From contig NZ_CP042818.1 in assembly GCF_008153345.1 (NCBI RefSeq), positions 3,308,117 through 3,372,116 of the forward strand: a DNA stretch of 64,000 nucleotides, written 5' to 3'. How positions within the stretch are numbered: position 1 is the stretch's first letter; each line of letters opens with the position of its first letter. Below the pieces are notes generated by a model. The model searched no databases. It worked only from the letters and a program-made list of their open reading frames with translations, and had not been told where the DNA came from. Shown in pieces: positions 45,485 through 52,878 of this stretch. The DNA comes from Treponema phagedenis. GTDB taxonomy: Bacteria; Spirochaetota; Spirochaetia; Treponematales; Treponemataceae. Position numbers and translations under genes: made by a program.

Positions 45485-46105
45485 TTACGATTTTCTAAAA
45501 TAGACCAATCCTAAATTGTCAATAAAAAGTTGGTAGTCGGTGTCTTTTTCAAAGGTGCGGATGCGAATTGTTTCGATTTTTATATCTCCGAATAGCTGCA
45601 TTCCCAAGGTAAAACTTCTGATTAAAAAGAAAAGGTCTTTCAGCGCTTTTTGCTGGCTTGACGACAGCAGATCGGTGTAAATGCCCGGCTCTCCTTTTAT
45701 TTTGTAATACTTGAAGAGGCGAATGCCGCTGCCGTATCCGGCATCGGAGTATATTTTGTAGGGAAAAATAAGGAAGCCTTTTTTTGTCGGGAAACGGATG
45801 TATTCCATTTTTAATTCCCAGCCTTCCCATGAGCGTTCGTATATTCCGAGCGGTTTCCCGGCCGGAGTGGAAAAGGCAAAGCGCGCACTGAGAGTGTCGC
45901 CGCTTCTGCCGTAGGAAGTCATCACGCAGGGCAGAAAACTATTCACCAACGAATAGGATTCAAACTCTTTTTGTATCCGCGTCAGCATTACATCATAATA
46001 ATGCAATGCGGCGAAGCTTGCTAAAAAAACAAAGCTTACCGCGGCGACAATAGTAATATTACGTTTTCTGTGTTGAAAAAAGAATTTGTTAAATCCCCTT
46101 CTCAT
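45485..46105 (-). CDS. Membrane-anchored protein of unknown function
   Basis: A 206-residue protein with a basic N-terminus and a single membrane segment (about residues 17-38, ITIVAAVSFVFLASFAALHY). The exported domain contains ARFAFSTPAGKPLGIYERSWEGW and ends LFIDNLGLVYFRKS. I recognise no family. The frame opens upstream at 46153, inside ligA, but GAGGAATT before the ATG at 46105 indicates this start, 13 bases after the ligA stop. Probably an operon with ligA. Confidence 0.8.
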   Translation of the reverse strand: MRRGFNKFFFQHRKRNITIVAAVSFVFLASFAALHYYDVMLTRIQKEFESYSLVNSFLPCVMTSYGRSGDTLSARFAFSTPAGKPLGIYERSWEGWELKMEYIRFPTKKGFLIFPYKIYSDAGYGSGIRLFKYYKIKGEPGIYTDLLSSSQQKALKDLFFLIRSFTLGMQLFGDIKIETIRIRTFEKDTDYQLFIDNLGLVYFRKS

Positions 46106-46118
46106 AATTCCTCGATAG

Positions 46119-48065
46119 TTATTCCGTTTTATGTTCTTTTTGAAGAAGCGCAAAAAATGCTTCTTCGGTTATAATTGCGGTGCCAAGCTGCTGTGCCTTT
46201 TTATTTTTTGCGGAGCCCGATTCCGGCGTGTTTGTTACCAGATAACTTAAGCCCTTTGTAACCGATGATTTTACCGAACCGCCTTTTTCCTTTACCAGCT
46301 GCTCCGCTTCGGAGCGCTTTATTGCGGTAAGCTCTCCGGTAAAACAAAAACTCATGCCGTGCAGCGGAGCATTTTCGTCCGGTGCGGCGGGCGGTTTAAT
46401 GGTGATAAAACCTTTTTCAATCAGTGCGGTCATTTCCGCTTTTAATGTTTGTAAGCCCCGCACCAAGTTTTGTGCCAGCACTTCGCCGAATTGATACACG
46501 GTTGAAAACTTTTGCTCATCCGCTTCAAACAGTTTATCCAGCGTATTAAACCCCGCCTGCGTCAGTTTTTCCACCATGGTAACTCCGATGCCGTCAATAT
46601 CAAAGCCAGCAATAAAGGTTTCGAGGCTTATCTCTTTTTTTGCATGTAAAGCGCTGTGCACTTTTTTTGCGGAAATCTCGCCCATGCGTTCAATACTTGC
46701 AAGGTCTTCAACCGTAAGCGTGTACAAATCTACAATTGAATTCACTTTGTTTGAGTCAAACAAACGCTGAATTAAATTGATTCCGAAATCCCGTATGTCA
46801 AGAGTTGCAATCCATTTTTCAATCCGGTGATGAATGAGTTTTGGACATGCCGCATTTGGGCAAAAAAGGCGCGTGCCTTCATTCAGCAGAGAGCTGCCGC
46901 AGGTGCCGCAAACAGTGGGCATCGGAATCTCCGTGCACTCGTCCGTGTTTTCCACCAAGGTTTCTATCTTTGGAATAATCTCTCCGCGTTTTGTAATAAC
47001 CACCTTGCTGCCGATTTTAAGATTCATGTCTGTAATCATATTCGGGTTTGCAAGGTTTGCCCGTTTTACGGTTGTGCCCGCAAGCCGCACCGGGTCGGTT
47101 ATCGCAATCGGCGTATAAGTCGCCCCCGATTCGCTCCATTCAACTTCGCGCAGCGTGGTAATTGCTTCTTCCAAGCTGAACTTAAAGGCAATTTGCTTTT
47201 CGGGGCGCGGGCGGGAAACATCGTCAGGGTCAATAAGATTGTTTTTTATCACAAGCCCGTCAATATCATAGGGAAGAGATTCCCGTATGTCCATCACATG
47301 GGCGCGCCAATCGATAACTTCCTGAATGCTGTTGCACACCTGTATTTCTACCGTACTAAAACCGTTCCGCTTCAGCCATGCAAGTTTTTCAAGCTCGGTG
47401 GAAAAAGGCGCCGTTCCGGTAAAAGGCTTTTCAGGGCTGCCTTGCACCGCATCATAGCAGATCACCAAAAGATGCTCGCTGCCGCTGCCGTCCTTGCGCT
47501 TCATCAAACCGTTTGCGGCGTTTCGGCAATTTGCCTTGTCGGCATAAAACTTTTTATGGATTTCCTTTGTCATCAACACTTCGCCGCGGATACCGCCGCT
47601 AAAAGGCTGCGCCCCCGCAGGAGCGGACTCGCCCTGTAATTCACTGACGACGCCCTGCATTTTCCTGACATTCGCCGTGATATCATCGCCGATTTTTCCG
47701 TCACCGCGGGTAACCGCCCTTACAAACCTTCCCCGCTCATATTGCAGCTCAAGACTTGCGCCGTCCAATTTATACTGCACAAGAAACTGCGTAAAAGGCA
47801 TTTTAAGCGCCCATGCGGTAAACGCTTCGGGATTCGCCGCCTTCTCCTGACTCCCCATCGGGATAATATGACTTGCCTTCGGAAAACCGTCACTTGACTC
47901 TTTCGGGACGGTAAAAAACAATTCATTCTCCGGCTCAAGAGCGCGCAGCTCGTCCCACAGCGCATCAAACTCCGAGTCCGGAATCTCTGCCTCTTTATTA
48001 TAATACAAATCTTGATGATACCGGATAAGCTTTTCAAGCTCGACAGCCCGCGGATTTCGTTTCAT
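46119..48065 (-). CDS. ligA: NAD-dependent DNA ligase LigA
   Basis: A 648-residue bacterial DNA ligase. Lys99 in VQYKLDGAS is the AMP-accepting lysine. The adenylation domain continues to KFSLEEAITTLREVEWSESGA, followed by the OB fold (VKRANLANPNMI), the four-cysteine zinc module (CGTCGSS...CPNAACPKL), helix-hairpin-helix repeats (about 470-560) and a C-terminal BRCT domain (about 568-645). It seals nicks using NAD. Slightly short but complete. Confidence 0.96.
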   Translation of the reverse strand: MKRNPRAVELEKLIRYHQDLYYNKEAEIPDSEFDALWDELRALEPENELFFTVPKESSDGFPKASHIIPMGSQEKAANPEAFTAWALKMPFTQFLVQYKLDGASLELQYERGRFVRAVTRGDGKIGDDITANVRKMQGVVSELQGESAPAGAQPFSGGIRGEVLMTKEIHKKFYADKANCRNAANGLMKRKDGSGSEHLLVICYDAVQGSPEKPFTGTAPFSTELEKLAWLKRNGFSTVEIQVCNSIQEVIDWRAHVMDIRESLPYDIDGLVIKNNLIDPDDVSRPRPEKQIAFKFSLEEAITTLREVEWSESGATYTPIAITDPVRLAGTTVKRANLANPNMITDMNLKIGSKVVITKRGEIIPKIETLVENTDECTEIPMPTVCGTCGSSLLNEGTRLFCPNAACPKLIHHRIEKWIATLDIRDFGINLIQRLFDSNKVNSIVDLYTLTVEDLASIERMGEISAKKVHSALHAKKEISLETFIAGFDIDGIGVTMVEKLTQAGFNTLDKLFEADEQKFSTVYQFGEVLAQNLVRGLQTLKAEMTALIEKGFITIKPPAAPDENAPLHGMSFCFTGELTAIKRSEAEQLVKEKGGSVKSSVTKGLSYLVTNTPESGSAKNKKAQQLGTAIITEEAFFALLQKEHKTE

Positions 48066-48127
48066 GCAAACACTCTACCAAAAAAAACAAAAAAATAAAA
48101 CAGGGTTCTGATAGCAAGATACAAAAC

Positions 48128-48350
48128 ACGATAGAAGTTTTTATGGACTGTATATATCTATAGTTCGATACAGCATTTTTTAATGCATGATATAAAAAGA
48201 GAGCGACACGGCACAAGGGCAAAGTTTTGAAAATTTACTATAACTTCGCTACGGTGGGTAATTTACCATAGTGAGTAATGCTGAATCCGCAAGCCGCCTG
48301 TTGTTTTCTTGACCAGCACAGCAGGAGGCTAATTACAGAACGCTACGCCG
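48128..48350 (-). repeat. Interspersed repeat copy I, variant
   Basis: It begins with the ATAGAAGTTTTTATGGA short repeat (48131-48147). A reversed copy of the frame follows (AAAAAGAGAGCGACACGGCA, then ACGGTGGGTAATTTACCATA), ending at AATTACAGAACGCTACGC. A short insert (about 48216-48252) separates the two halves at the usual junction. Confidence 0.75.
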
Positions 48351-48431
48351 GACTAACGTGACAATTCAAAAACCATAAACTTTTTCCAAGTACTGCTGAA
48401 CCAACAGGAAACTTTTTAACACAGATGCAAA

Positions 48432-48836
48432 CTTCATACCCGCCACCTCAGCACTGCCACGGAGGGCAGTGGTTCCACGCAATAGCGATGTTTGCGCAGC
48501 AAACTCGTCGTTTAGCGGGGTACATGGACGGCAAACTTCAGAACCGCCACGGACGGCGGTGGTTCCACGCAAAAACGAGTTTGAAAACTACCACATTCGT
48601 ACGATAGAAGTTTTCAAACTCGCAGGTTTCTGTTTGCCATGGACGGCAAACAGAAACCGAGCGTGAGGCATACGGAGGGCGGCGAAGCAATTTTTCAAAA
48701 TTGCGAGCCGGATCATTTTGCGGCGGCAATTTCCGCCGCAAAATAGCCGAAGCGATAGCGAAGCCCGTAGTACGCCGACCCGAAGCGGAGCGGAGGGGAA
48801 CGCCCAAATTCTTATACAAAACTGAAAGCGAGTTCA
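48432..48836. repeat. Hairpin-module array with second-family framework
   Basis: Modules in order: CACTGCC/GGCAGTG (loop ACGGAG, 48452-48471); CGAT + GTTTGC/GCAAAC + TCG (48486-48508); CCGCC/GGCGG (loop ACGGAC, 48544-48559); CGAGTTTGAAAACT pairing with AGTTTTCAAACTCG (48576-48622); GGTTTCTGTTTGCC (48625-48638) pairing with 48645-48658 (loop ATGGAC). The second-family framework then follows. With copy I it accounts for the 771-base gap 48066-48836. Confidence 0.8.
48666..48777 (-). repeat. Hairpin framework, second family, copy 2
   Basis: Reverse complement of the frame at 12158-12270, but the stems differ. ATTTTGCGGCGG (48715-48726) pairs with CCGCCGCAAAAT (48733-48744), and GCAATTTT pairs with AAAATTGC (48687-48704). 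Frame bases (GAGCCGGATC, AGCCCGTAGTACGCCG) are conserved. Confidence 0.75.
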
Positions 48837-49427
48837 TCACATAACCGAAGCTTTTTCAAAGTGCTTTTTGAGCATGGCTTTGCCGAGGTACATGCCGAGT
48901 ACAGCGCCTGCAATAACCAAGAGGCTTGAAATGCAGAGCCGCTGCCAGGTAATGAGACCGATGACGCTTTCTATGTAGCCGGTTTTTACGCCGAGCCTGC
49001 GAATGTAGTCGAGGTAGTAATTGCGTGCAAGCAGCATGATTCCGAAGACGCCCAGATTGTAAACTAAGCCAAAGCAGGCAAAGCCCGCGGTGTGCAGCTT
49101 GTAGTTTTTATATTTGCCGACAGCAGATACAATCTCAGCGACAATTCCGCCCGCCAATAATCCGAGTGCGATAAACCACGGAGTTCCGCCTAAAAAGGTC
49201 AACGCAGTCATGATTGCACACTGCAATAAAACAGCGAAGGGTTTTTGAATTTTTACCCGTAAGTATGCCCAGACAACTCCGCATGGGATGAGCGAGATTG
49301 CGGGCACGTAGGGATAAACCCACGGAATAAGGGCGACGAGCGAGACTAGTCTAAACAGTACGTAATTTAGTACCGAAAAAACAGCAATTGTGATAAGGTC
49401 TTTGCCTTTCAATTTTTTATCATCCAT
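48837..49427 (-). CDS. ECF transporter S component, MptD/Trep_Strep family
   Basis: A 196-residue membrane protein with about six hydrophobic segments, of the Trep_Strep/MptD group of predicted substrate-binding subunits of energy-coupling-factor transporters. Marks are DLITIAVFSVLNYVLFRLV near the start, TPWFIALGLLAGGIVAEIVSAVGKYKN in the middle and VIAGAVLGMYLGKAMLKKHF at the end. The substrate is unknown (a vitamin or metal is usual). Last gene of tetR-ecfT-ecfA-S. Confidence 0.85.
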   Translation of the reverse strand: MDDKKLKGKDLITIAVFSVLNYVLFRLVSLVALIPWVYPYVPAISLIPCGVVWAYLRVKIQKPFAVLLQCAIMTALTFLGGTPWFIALGLLAGGIVAEIVSAVGKYKNYKLHTAGFACFGLVYNLGVFGIMLLARNYYLDYIRRLGVKTGYIESVIGLITWQRLCISSLLVIAGAVLGMYLGKAMLKKHFEKASVM

Positions 49428-49439
49428 TTCTTGGACATC

Positions 49440-50903
49440 CTAAAAAACATTGTTTTGTATTTCTGCCTGAGAGCCGGCTGTCAGGGAAATATCTTTGCGG
49501 ATTTTACCGCCGTCAATTATCAGTGCGCGGGTGCATGCGGAAAGAAAAAACTCGTAATCATGTGTAATGATAAAAATTATTTTCCCGGCTTCCCGCAGCC
49601 GCGTAATAAGCTGCGCAATGCGCTGCATATTCGTATAATCAAGTCTGCTGGTGGGCTCATCGAATATCAGGATCTTTGCATTGCGGATGAGTGCGGAAGC
49701 AATTGCCACACGCTGCTTTTGTCCGCCTGAAAGACTCATCGGGTGGCGTTCCTTGTACGGCACAAGATTCAAGTTCTGCATAATTTCATGCACGGCACTT
49801 TCGGCCGGAGCGTTTTTTTTATGCAGCGAAAGCCCGAGTTCTTTTTCCACACTGTCGGTAAATAATTGATAGCCCGGCTCCTGCATTACAAGATAAAAAA
49901 GCTCCGCACGTTTGGGATAAGAAATTTTTCTTCCATATAGAGTAATACTGCCGCAGTCTTCTTTGTGCAGTCCGCAAAGCACGCACGCAAGAGTTGTTTT
50001 ACCCTGACCGTTTTTACCGACTATGCCGATAACCTCGCCCGCCGATGCGGAAAAAGAAAGACCTTCCAGCACCTGCTTTCCGCGTAAATAGGATGCACAG
50101 AGATTCGATATGTGCAATTCCGGCTCTTTGCACGCACATAGCGGAGCGGCAGGACTAAGGCGTTCATAAGAAAGAGAGCGAAGCCCAAGCCGGATTCTTT
50201 TTTCATCTGAAATATTTTTAAACGATTCCGCCGTCCACTCGTTTTCGATTGTACCGTCTTTCATGTATACAATGCGGTCGTAGATACCCGAAAGATAGTG
50301 TATTCTATGTTCGGCAATTAAAATGGTTTTCCCTTCCGTTTTTATTTTTTGTAGAAGTCGAGAAAGTTCCTTGCAACTCGTCGCATCAAGATTTGCGGAA
50401 GGCTCATCAAAAACAAAAATTTCCGGATTTAGTGCGTATGCGGATGCAATGGCGATAAGCTGTTTTTCTCCGCCCGAAAGACCGAATATGTTTTTATGCA
50501 AAAGATGCGCAATGCCGAGTGCAGAAACTGTTTGCAAAATGCGTTCCCTTATTTCCTCCGGCGGAACCCCGATGTTTTCGCAGGCAAAAGCTATTTCATC
50601 CGTTGTATCCAAATTGAAAAATTGATTTCTCGGATTTTGAAAAACTGAAGCGGCGATGCGGGCAATGGTATCCATCTGCATATCCCGTGTGTTTTTTCCG
50701 CTCAGAAAAACGTCTCCCTCAAAGACGCCTTCATAAAAATGAGGAATTAAGCCGTTTGCCATACGCATAAGGCTTGTCTTTCCGCAGCCGCTTTCGCCGC
50801 ATACGAGCACGCACTCGCCCTGCTCTATTTGTAAATTGACATTGCGTATTCCATACCCGCCATTTTTTGTGTAGCGGTAAAAAGCATTTTGTATTCTCAT
50901 CAT
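49440..50903 (-). CDS. ECF transporter ATPase, two fused domains
   Basis: A 487-residue fusion of the two ECF ATPases. Domain 1 has Walker A GESGCGKTSL (about residue 36), signature LSGGEKQLIAIASA and Walker B IFVFDEPSANLD. Domain 2 has Walker A GKNGQGKTTL (about 293), signature LSGGQKQRVAIASA and ILIFDEPTSRLD. Both appear functional. It powers uptake with EcfT and the S component. It overlaps ecfT by four bases. Confidence 0.93.
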   Translation of the reverse strand: MMRIQNAFYRYTKNGGYGIRNVNLQIEQGECVLVCGESGCGKTSLMRMANGLIPHFYEGVFEGDVFLSGKNTRDMQMDTIARIAASVFQNPRNQFFNLDTTDEIAFACENIGVPPEEIRERILQTVSALGIAHLLHKNIFGLSGGEKQLIAIASAYALNPEIFVFDEPSANLDATSCKELSRLLQKIKTEGKTILIAEHRIHYLSGIYDRIVYMKDGTIENEWTAESFKNISDEKRIRLGLRSLSYERLSPAAPLCACKEPELHISNLCASYLRGKQVLEGLSFSASAGEVIGIVGKNGQGKTTLACVLCGLHKEDCGSITLYGRKISYPKRAELFYLVMQEPGYQLFTDSVEKELGLSLHKKNAPAESAVHEIMQNLNLVPYKERHPMSLSGGQKQRVAIASALIRNAKILIFDEPTSRLDYTNMQRIAQLITRLREAGKIIFIITHDYEFFLSACTRALIIDGGKIRKDISLTAGSQAEIQNNVF

Positions 50904-51661
50904 ATAAAAATCCTAAAACCCCCGAGCAGAGAAAAAAGAGCGAGCAGGGAGAACAGGGATAGAACCGCATAATCGCCGAATGTAAAGGAGAGCTCATAAA
51001 GCGATGTTCGCTTTCCGTTTCGTTCAATACCCCGCGTCATTGCAGCGGCGGAAAGTTCATCCGCAATAATTGCGCAGCGCAGCATGAGCGGTATTAAAAG
51101 ATATTCGGAGAGTGCAAGCAGATGCAGTAAAATATTTTTTGCATTCAGCCTGATGCCGCGCAATTTCATTGCATCTTTTACACAGCGGTATTCTTCTCCA
51201 AGTGTAGGAAAAAACCGAAGCGTAATTGCCAAAGTGATAACAAGGCTTTTCGGTATGCGGATTTTTTGCAAAGCAGCTATCAGTTCATTTACCTTTGTGG
51301 TCGCAACAAGTCCCGATGCAAAAAAAACTGCGGGCATAAGTTTACGAAAAAGAATGGCAAGCATCGAAAACATTGACGCAATATAATCGGGTAAAAATCC
51401 GCAAAGATGTAAAATGCCCAACAAGCCCGCATACAAAAAAAGACCGCGCAGCGCTTTGCGGTATGTACCGAGAGCGCAAAGCGTCAGGGCAATCATTGCA
51501 ACACAAAAAACCTCCGTGCCGAAATCCTTTGCCGCAAATACGGTTATGTTAATTAAAATAAGAATGAGCAATTTTGAGCGCGGGTCTAACAAAAGCTTCG
51601 GCACAGGAGTAGGCCTTGCAAGCGGTGCCCTTATCGCGCTCATTTTATTTTGCAATTTCAT
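50900..51661 (-). CDS. ECF transporter transmembrane subunit EcfT
   Basis: A 253-residue membrane protein of the EcfT/CbiQ family. The opening LDPRSKLLILILI and the cytoplasmic coupling helices with ARG-type motifs are visible (KDAMKLRGIRLNAKN and SAAAMTRGIERNGKRTS). It links the ATPases to the S component. GGAGAAAG precedes the ATG, and a hairpin lies between it and tetR. Confidence 0.9.
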   Translation of the reverse strand: MKLQNKMSAIRAPLARPTPVPKLLLDPRSKLLILILINITVFAAKDFGTEVFCVAMIALTLCALGTYRKALRGLFLYAGLLGILHLCGFLPDYIASMFSMLAILFRKLMPAVFFASGLVATTKVNELIAALQKIRIPKSLVITLAITLRFFPTLGEEYRCVKDAMKLRGIRLNAKNILLHLLALSEYLLIPLMLRCAIIADELSAAAMTRGIERNGKRTSLYELSFTFGDYAVLSLFSLLALFSLLGGFRIFI

Positions 51662-51712
51662 ACTTTCTCCTTTTATTTGTTAGCTAGCACCAACTTAAAA
51701 AGTTTAAAATAA

Positions 51713-51734
51713 CCGTCCGTGTTTTTACGGACGG
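51713..51734 (-). terminator. Hairpin between tetR and ecfT
   Basis: CCGTCCGT pairs with ACGGACGG around a six-base loop, followed on the minus strand by TTATTTTAAAC. The T run is short, so partial termination or mRNA processing between regulator and transporter genes is more likely than a full stop. Confidence 0.5.
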
Positions 51735-51762
51735 CACACGTATAATTCCTGTTACAGCACTC

Positions 51763-52386
51763 TTATGATTCCTGTTTTAGAATCTGCTGCCACCCACCGC
51801 TGAAAAATCCTGAAATTGTTTTGACGTATCCGAGAACAAGTTTTTTCGGTACGTCATGTAAAACCATTTCAAAAAGAACCGAATATTGTCCGCATATAAT
51901 GATGCGCAATTCCTGCCGGGATAATTTGCGGATTTTATAACCGCTGCGCCGTACTGCAGCTAAATACTGGGCGGTCATCTCAACTTCGGTTTGCACAAGC
52001 CTGTCAACAAAGTCTGCATATGCGGTTTGCTCCGACGCGGAAAGCAATAACTTAAAGCTGTCGAAATGCTCATACACATAACCCAAAAACAATTCAGCAA
52101 TTTGCGAGGTAATTTCCGTCATTGCCGCAATACCGCCTGCCTTAAGCGACTGCAAATAATGAGCGGCTTGCTCCTCCGTTATCTCTAAGAATTCCGTATA
52201 CACCGGTTCAACAATGCTTTTAAACAATGCTTCCTTATCCGCAAAATGCCGATACAGGGCACCTGTGGTAAGCCCCGCCTCTTTCGCAATAGTGCGCAGC
52301 GATGCGTTTGCAAAACCTTTTTCGAGAAATTCTTTTTTTGCACTTGCAAGAATCGCTTTTACCGTCTCAGTTGAATCAACCGGCAC
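51763..52386 (-). CDS. TetR family transcriptional regulator
   Basis: A 207-residue TetR-type repressor. The DNA-binding helix-turn-helix is at the N-terminus (ASLRTIAKEAGLTTGALYRHFADKEALF); the rest is the helical ligand/dimer domain. The frame opens with an ATG at 52398 that lies at the edge of the operator and has no ribosome site. GGAGG at 52391-52395 is five bases before a GTG at 52386, the better start. It likely controls itself and the ECF genes downstream. Confidence 0.9.
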   Translation of the reverse strand: MPVDSTETVKAILASAKKEFLEKGFANASLRTIAKEAGLTTGALYRHFADKEALFKSIVEPVYTEFLEITEEQAAHYLQSLKAGGIAAMTEITSQIAELFLGYVYEHFDSFKLLLSASEQTAYADFVDRLVQTEVEMTAQYLAAVRRSGYKIRKLSRQELRIIICGQYSVLFEMVLHDVPKKLVLGYVKTISGFFSGGWQQILKQES

Positions 52387-52397
52387 AGTAGCCTCCA

Positions 52398-52444
52398 TTC
52401 GTATGATAACACCGTTATCATACGAATTTATTGAAAAATGTCAA
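52398..52444 (-). promoter_or_regulatory. tetR promoter with overlapping operator
   Basis: On the minus strand: TTGACA (52444-52439), 16-base spacer, TATGAT (52422-52417). A perfect palindrome, TTCGTATGATAAC with GTTATCATACGAA separated by three bases (52398-52426), covers the -10 box and the start point, the expected place for autorepression. Confidence 0.85.
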
Positions 52445-52466
52445 GAAGCGCGGGATATAAATATTT

Positions 52467-52605
52467 GGGAACCTCTAAAAATATCAATTTTTAGAGGTTC
52501 CCTTAAATTTTTTGCGATGTTTCTCTGTAAGTCATGATAATACCAAGACTTACAGAGAAACTCGTCGGGCATCTCTAAAAACTAAGCGAGTTTTTAGAGA
52601 TGCCC
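52467..52605. repeat. Cluster of three perfect long hairpins
   Basis: Hairpin 1: a 16 bp stem GGGAACCTCTAAAAAT (52467-52482) with 52487-52502, loop ATCA. Hairpin 2: CGAT + a 15 bp stem (52519-52533 with 52547-52561) + TCG, the same base as the modules elsewhere. Hairpin 3: a 17 bp stem GGGCATCTCTAAAAACT (52567-52583) with 52589-52605, loop AAGCG. Stems 1 and 3 share TCTAAAAA but differ near the base with compensating changes. They lie just upstream of the tetR promoter. Confidence 0.88.
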
Positions 52606-52878
52606 ATTTGTATCTTAGCGTAAAAGTAAACTCTTTAATTAAATTTATAAAAATTGGCTTTGTAGTTTATTAAAATTTCCTATACCTACAATGAGACTGG
52701 ATTAGAATTTATAATCAATAAATATATTTAGGAGGGGGAAGTCTCCCCCTCGCCTCCATAAAAGTTCGCTGCTGCTGTTTTTTCGGAGCAAGGATTATCC
52801 GCTCATCGCTCCTAATCTTGCTGCTGCTTTACACGAGCAGCGAACTTGTTATTCCGGCTACCCCCTCTGACAGCGTTT
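52606..52878. other. Gap with a large inverted repeat
   Basis: AAGTTCGCTGCT (52762-52773) pairs with AGCAGCGAACTT (52836-52847). Inside, AGCAAGGATTA pairs with TAATCTTGCT except for one bulged base. To the left is AGGGGGAAGTCTCCCCCT (52732-52749). The fold lies beyond the end of the oxidoreductase gene (minus strand) and may help terminate it, or is another repeat unit. 52606-52730 shows nothing I can name. Confidence 0.55.

Noticed and set aside
45186..45503. Open frames across the repeat block at 45 kb
   Set aside because: They run through palindromic repeat modules and translate to cysteine/histidine-rich text typical of random frames.
48072..48077. TAGAGT six bases before the ligA ATG, considered as another leaderless promoter
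   Set aside because: The -10 match is only four of six and the -35 region is an A/T run without any resemblance to TTGACA.
52762..52847. Large inverted repeat considered as an integron attC site
   Set aside because: The core motifs GTTRRRY and RYYYAAC are not found at the ends of the fold, and there is no cassette array or integrase in the window.
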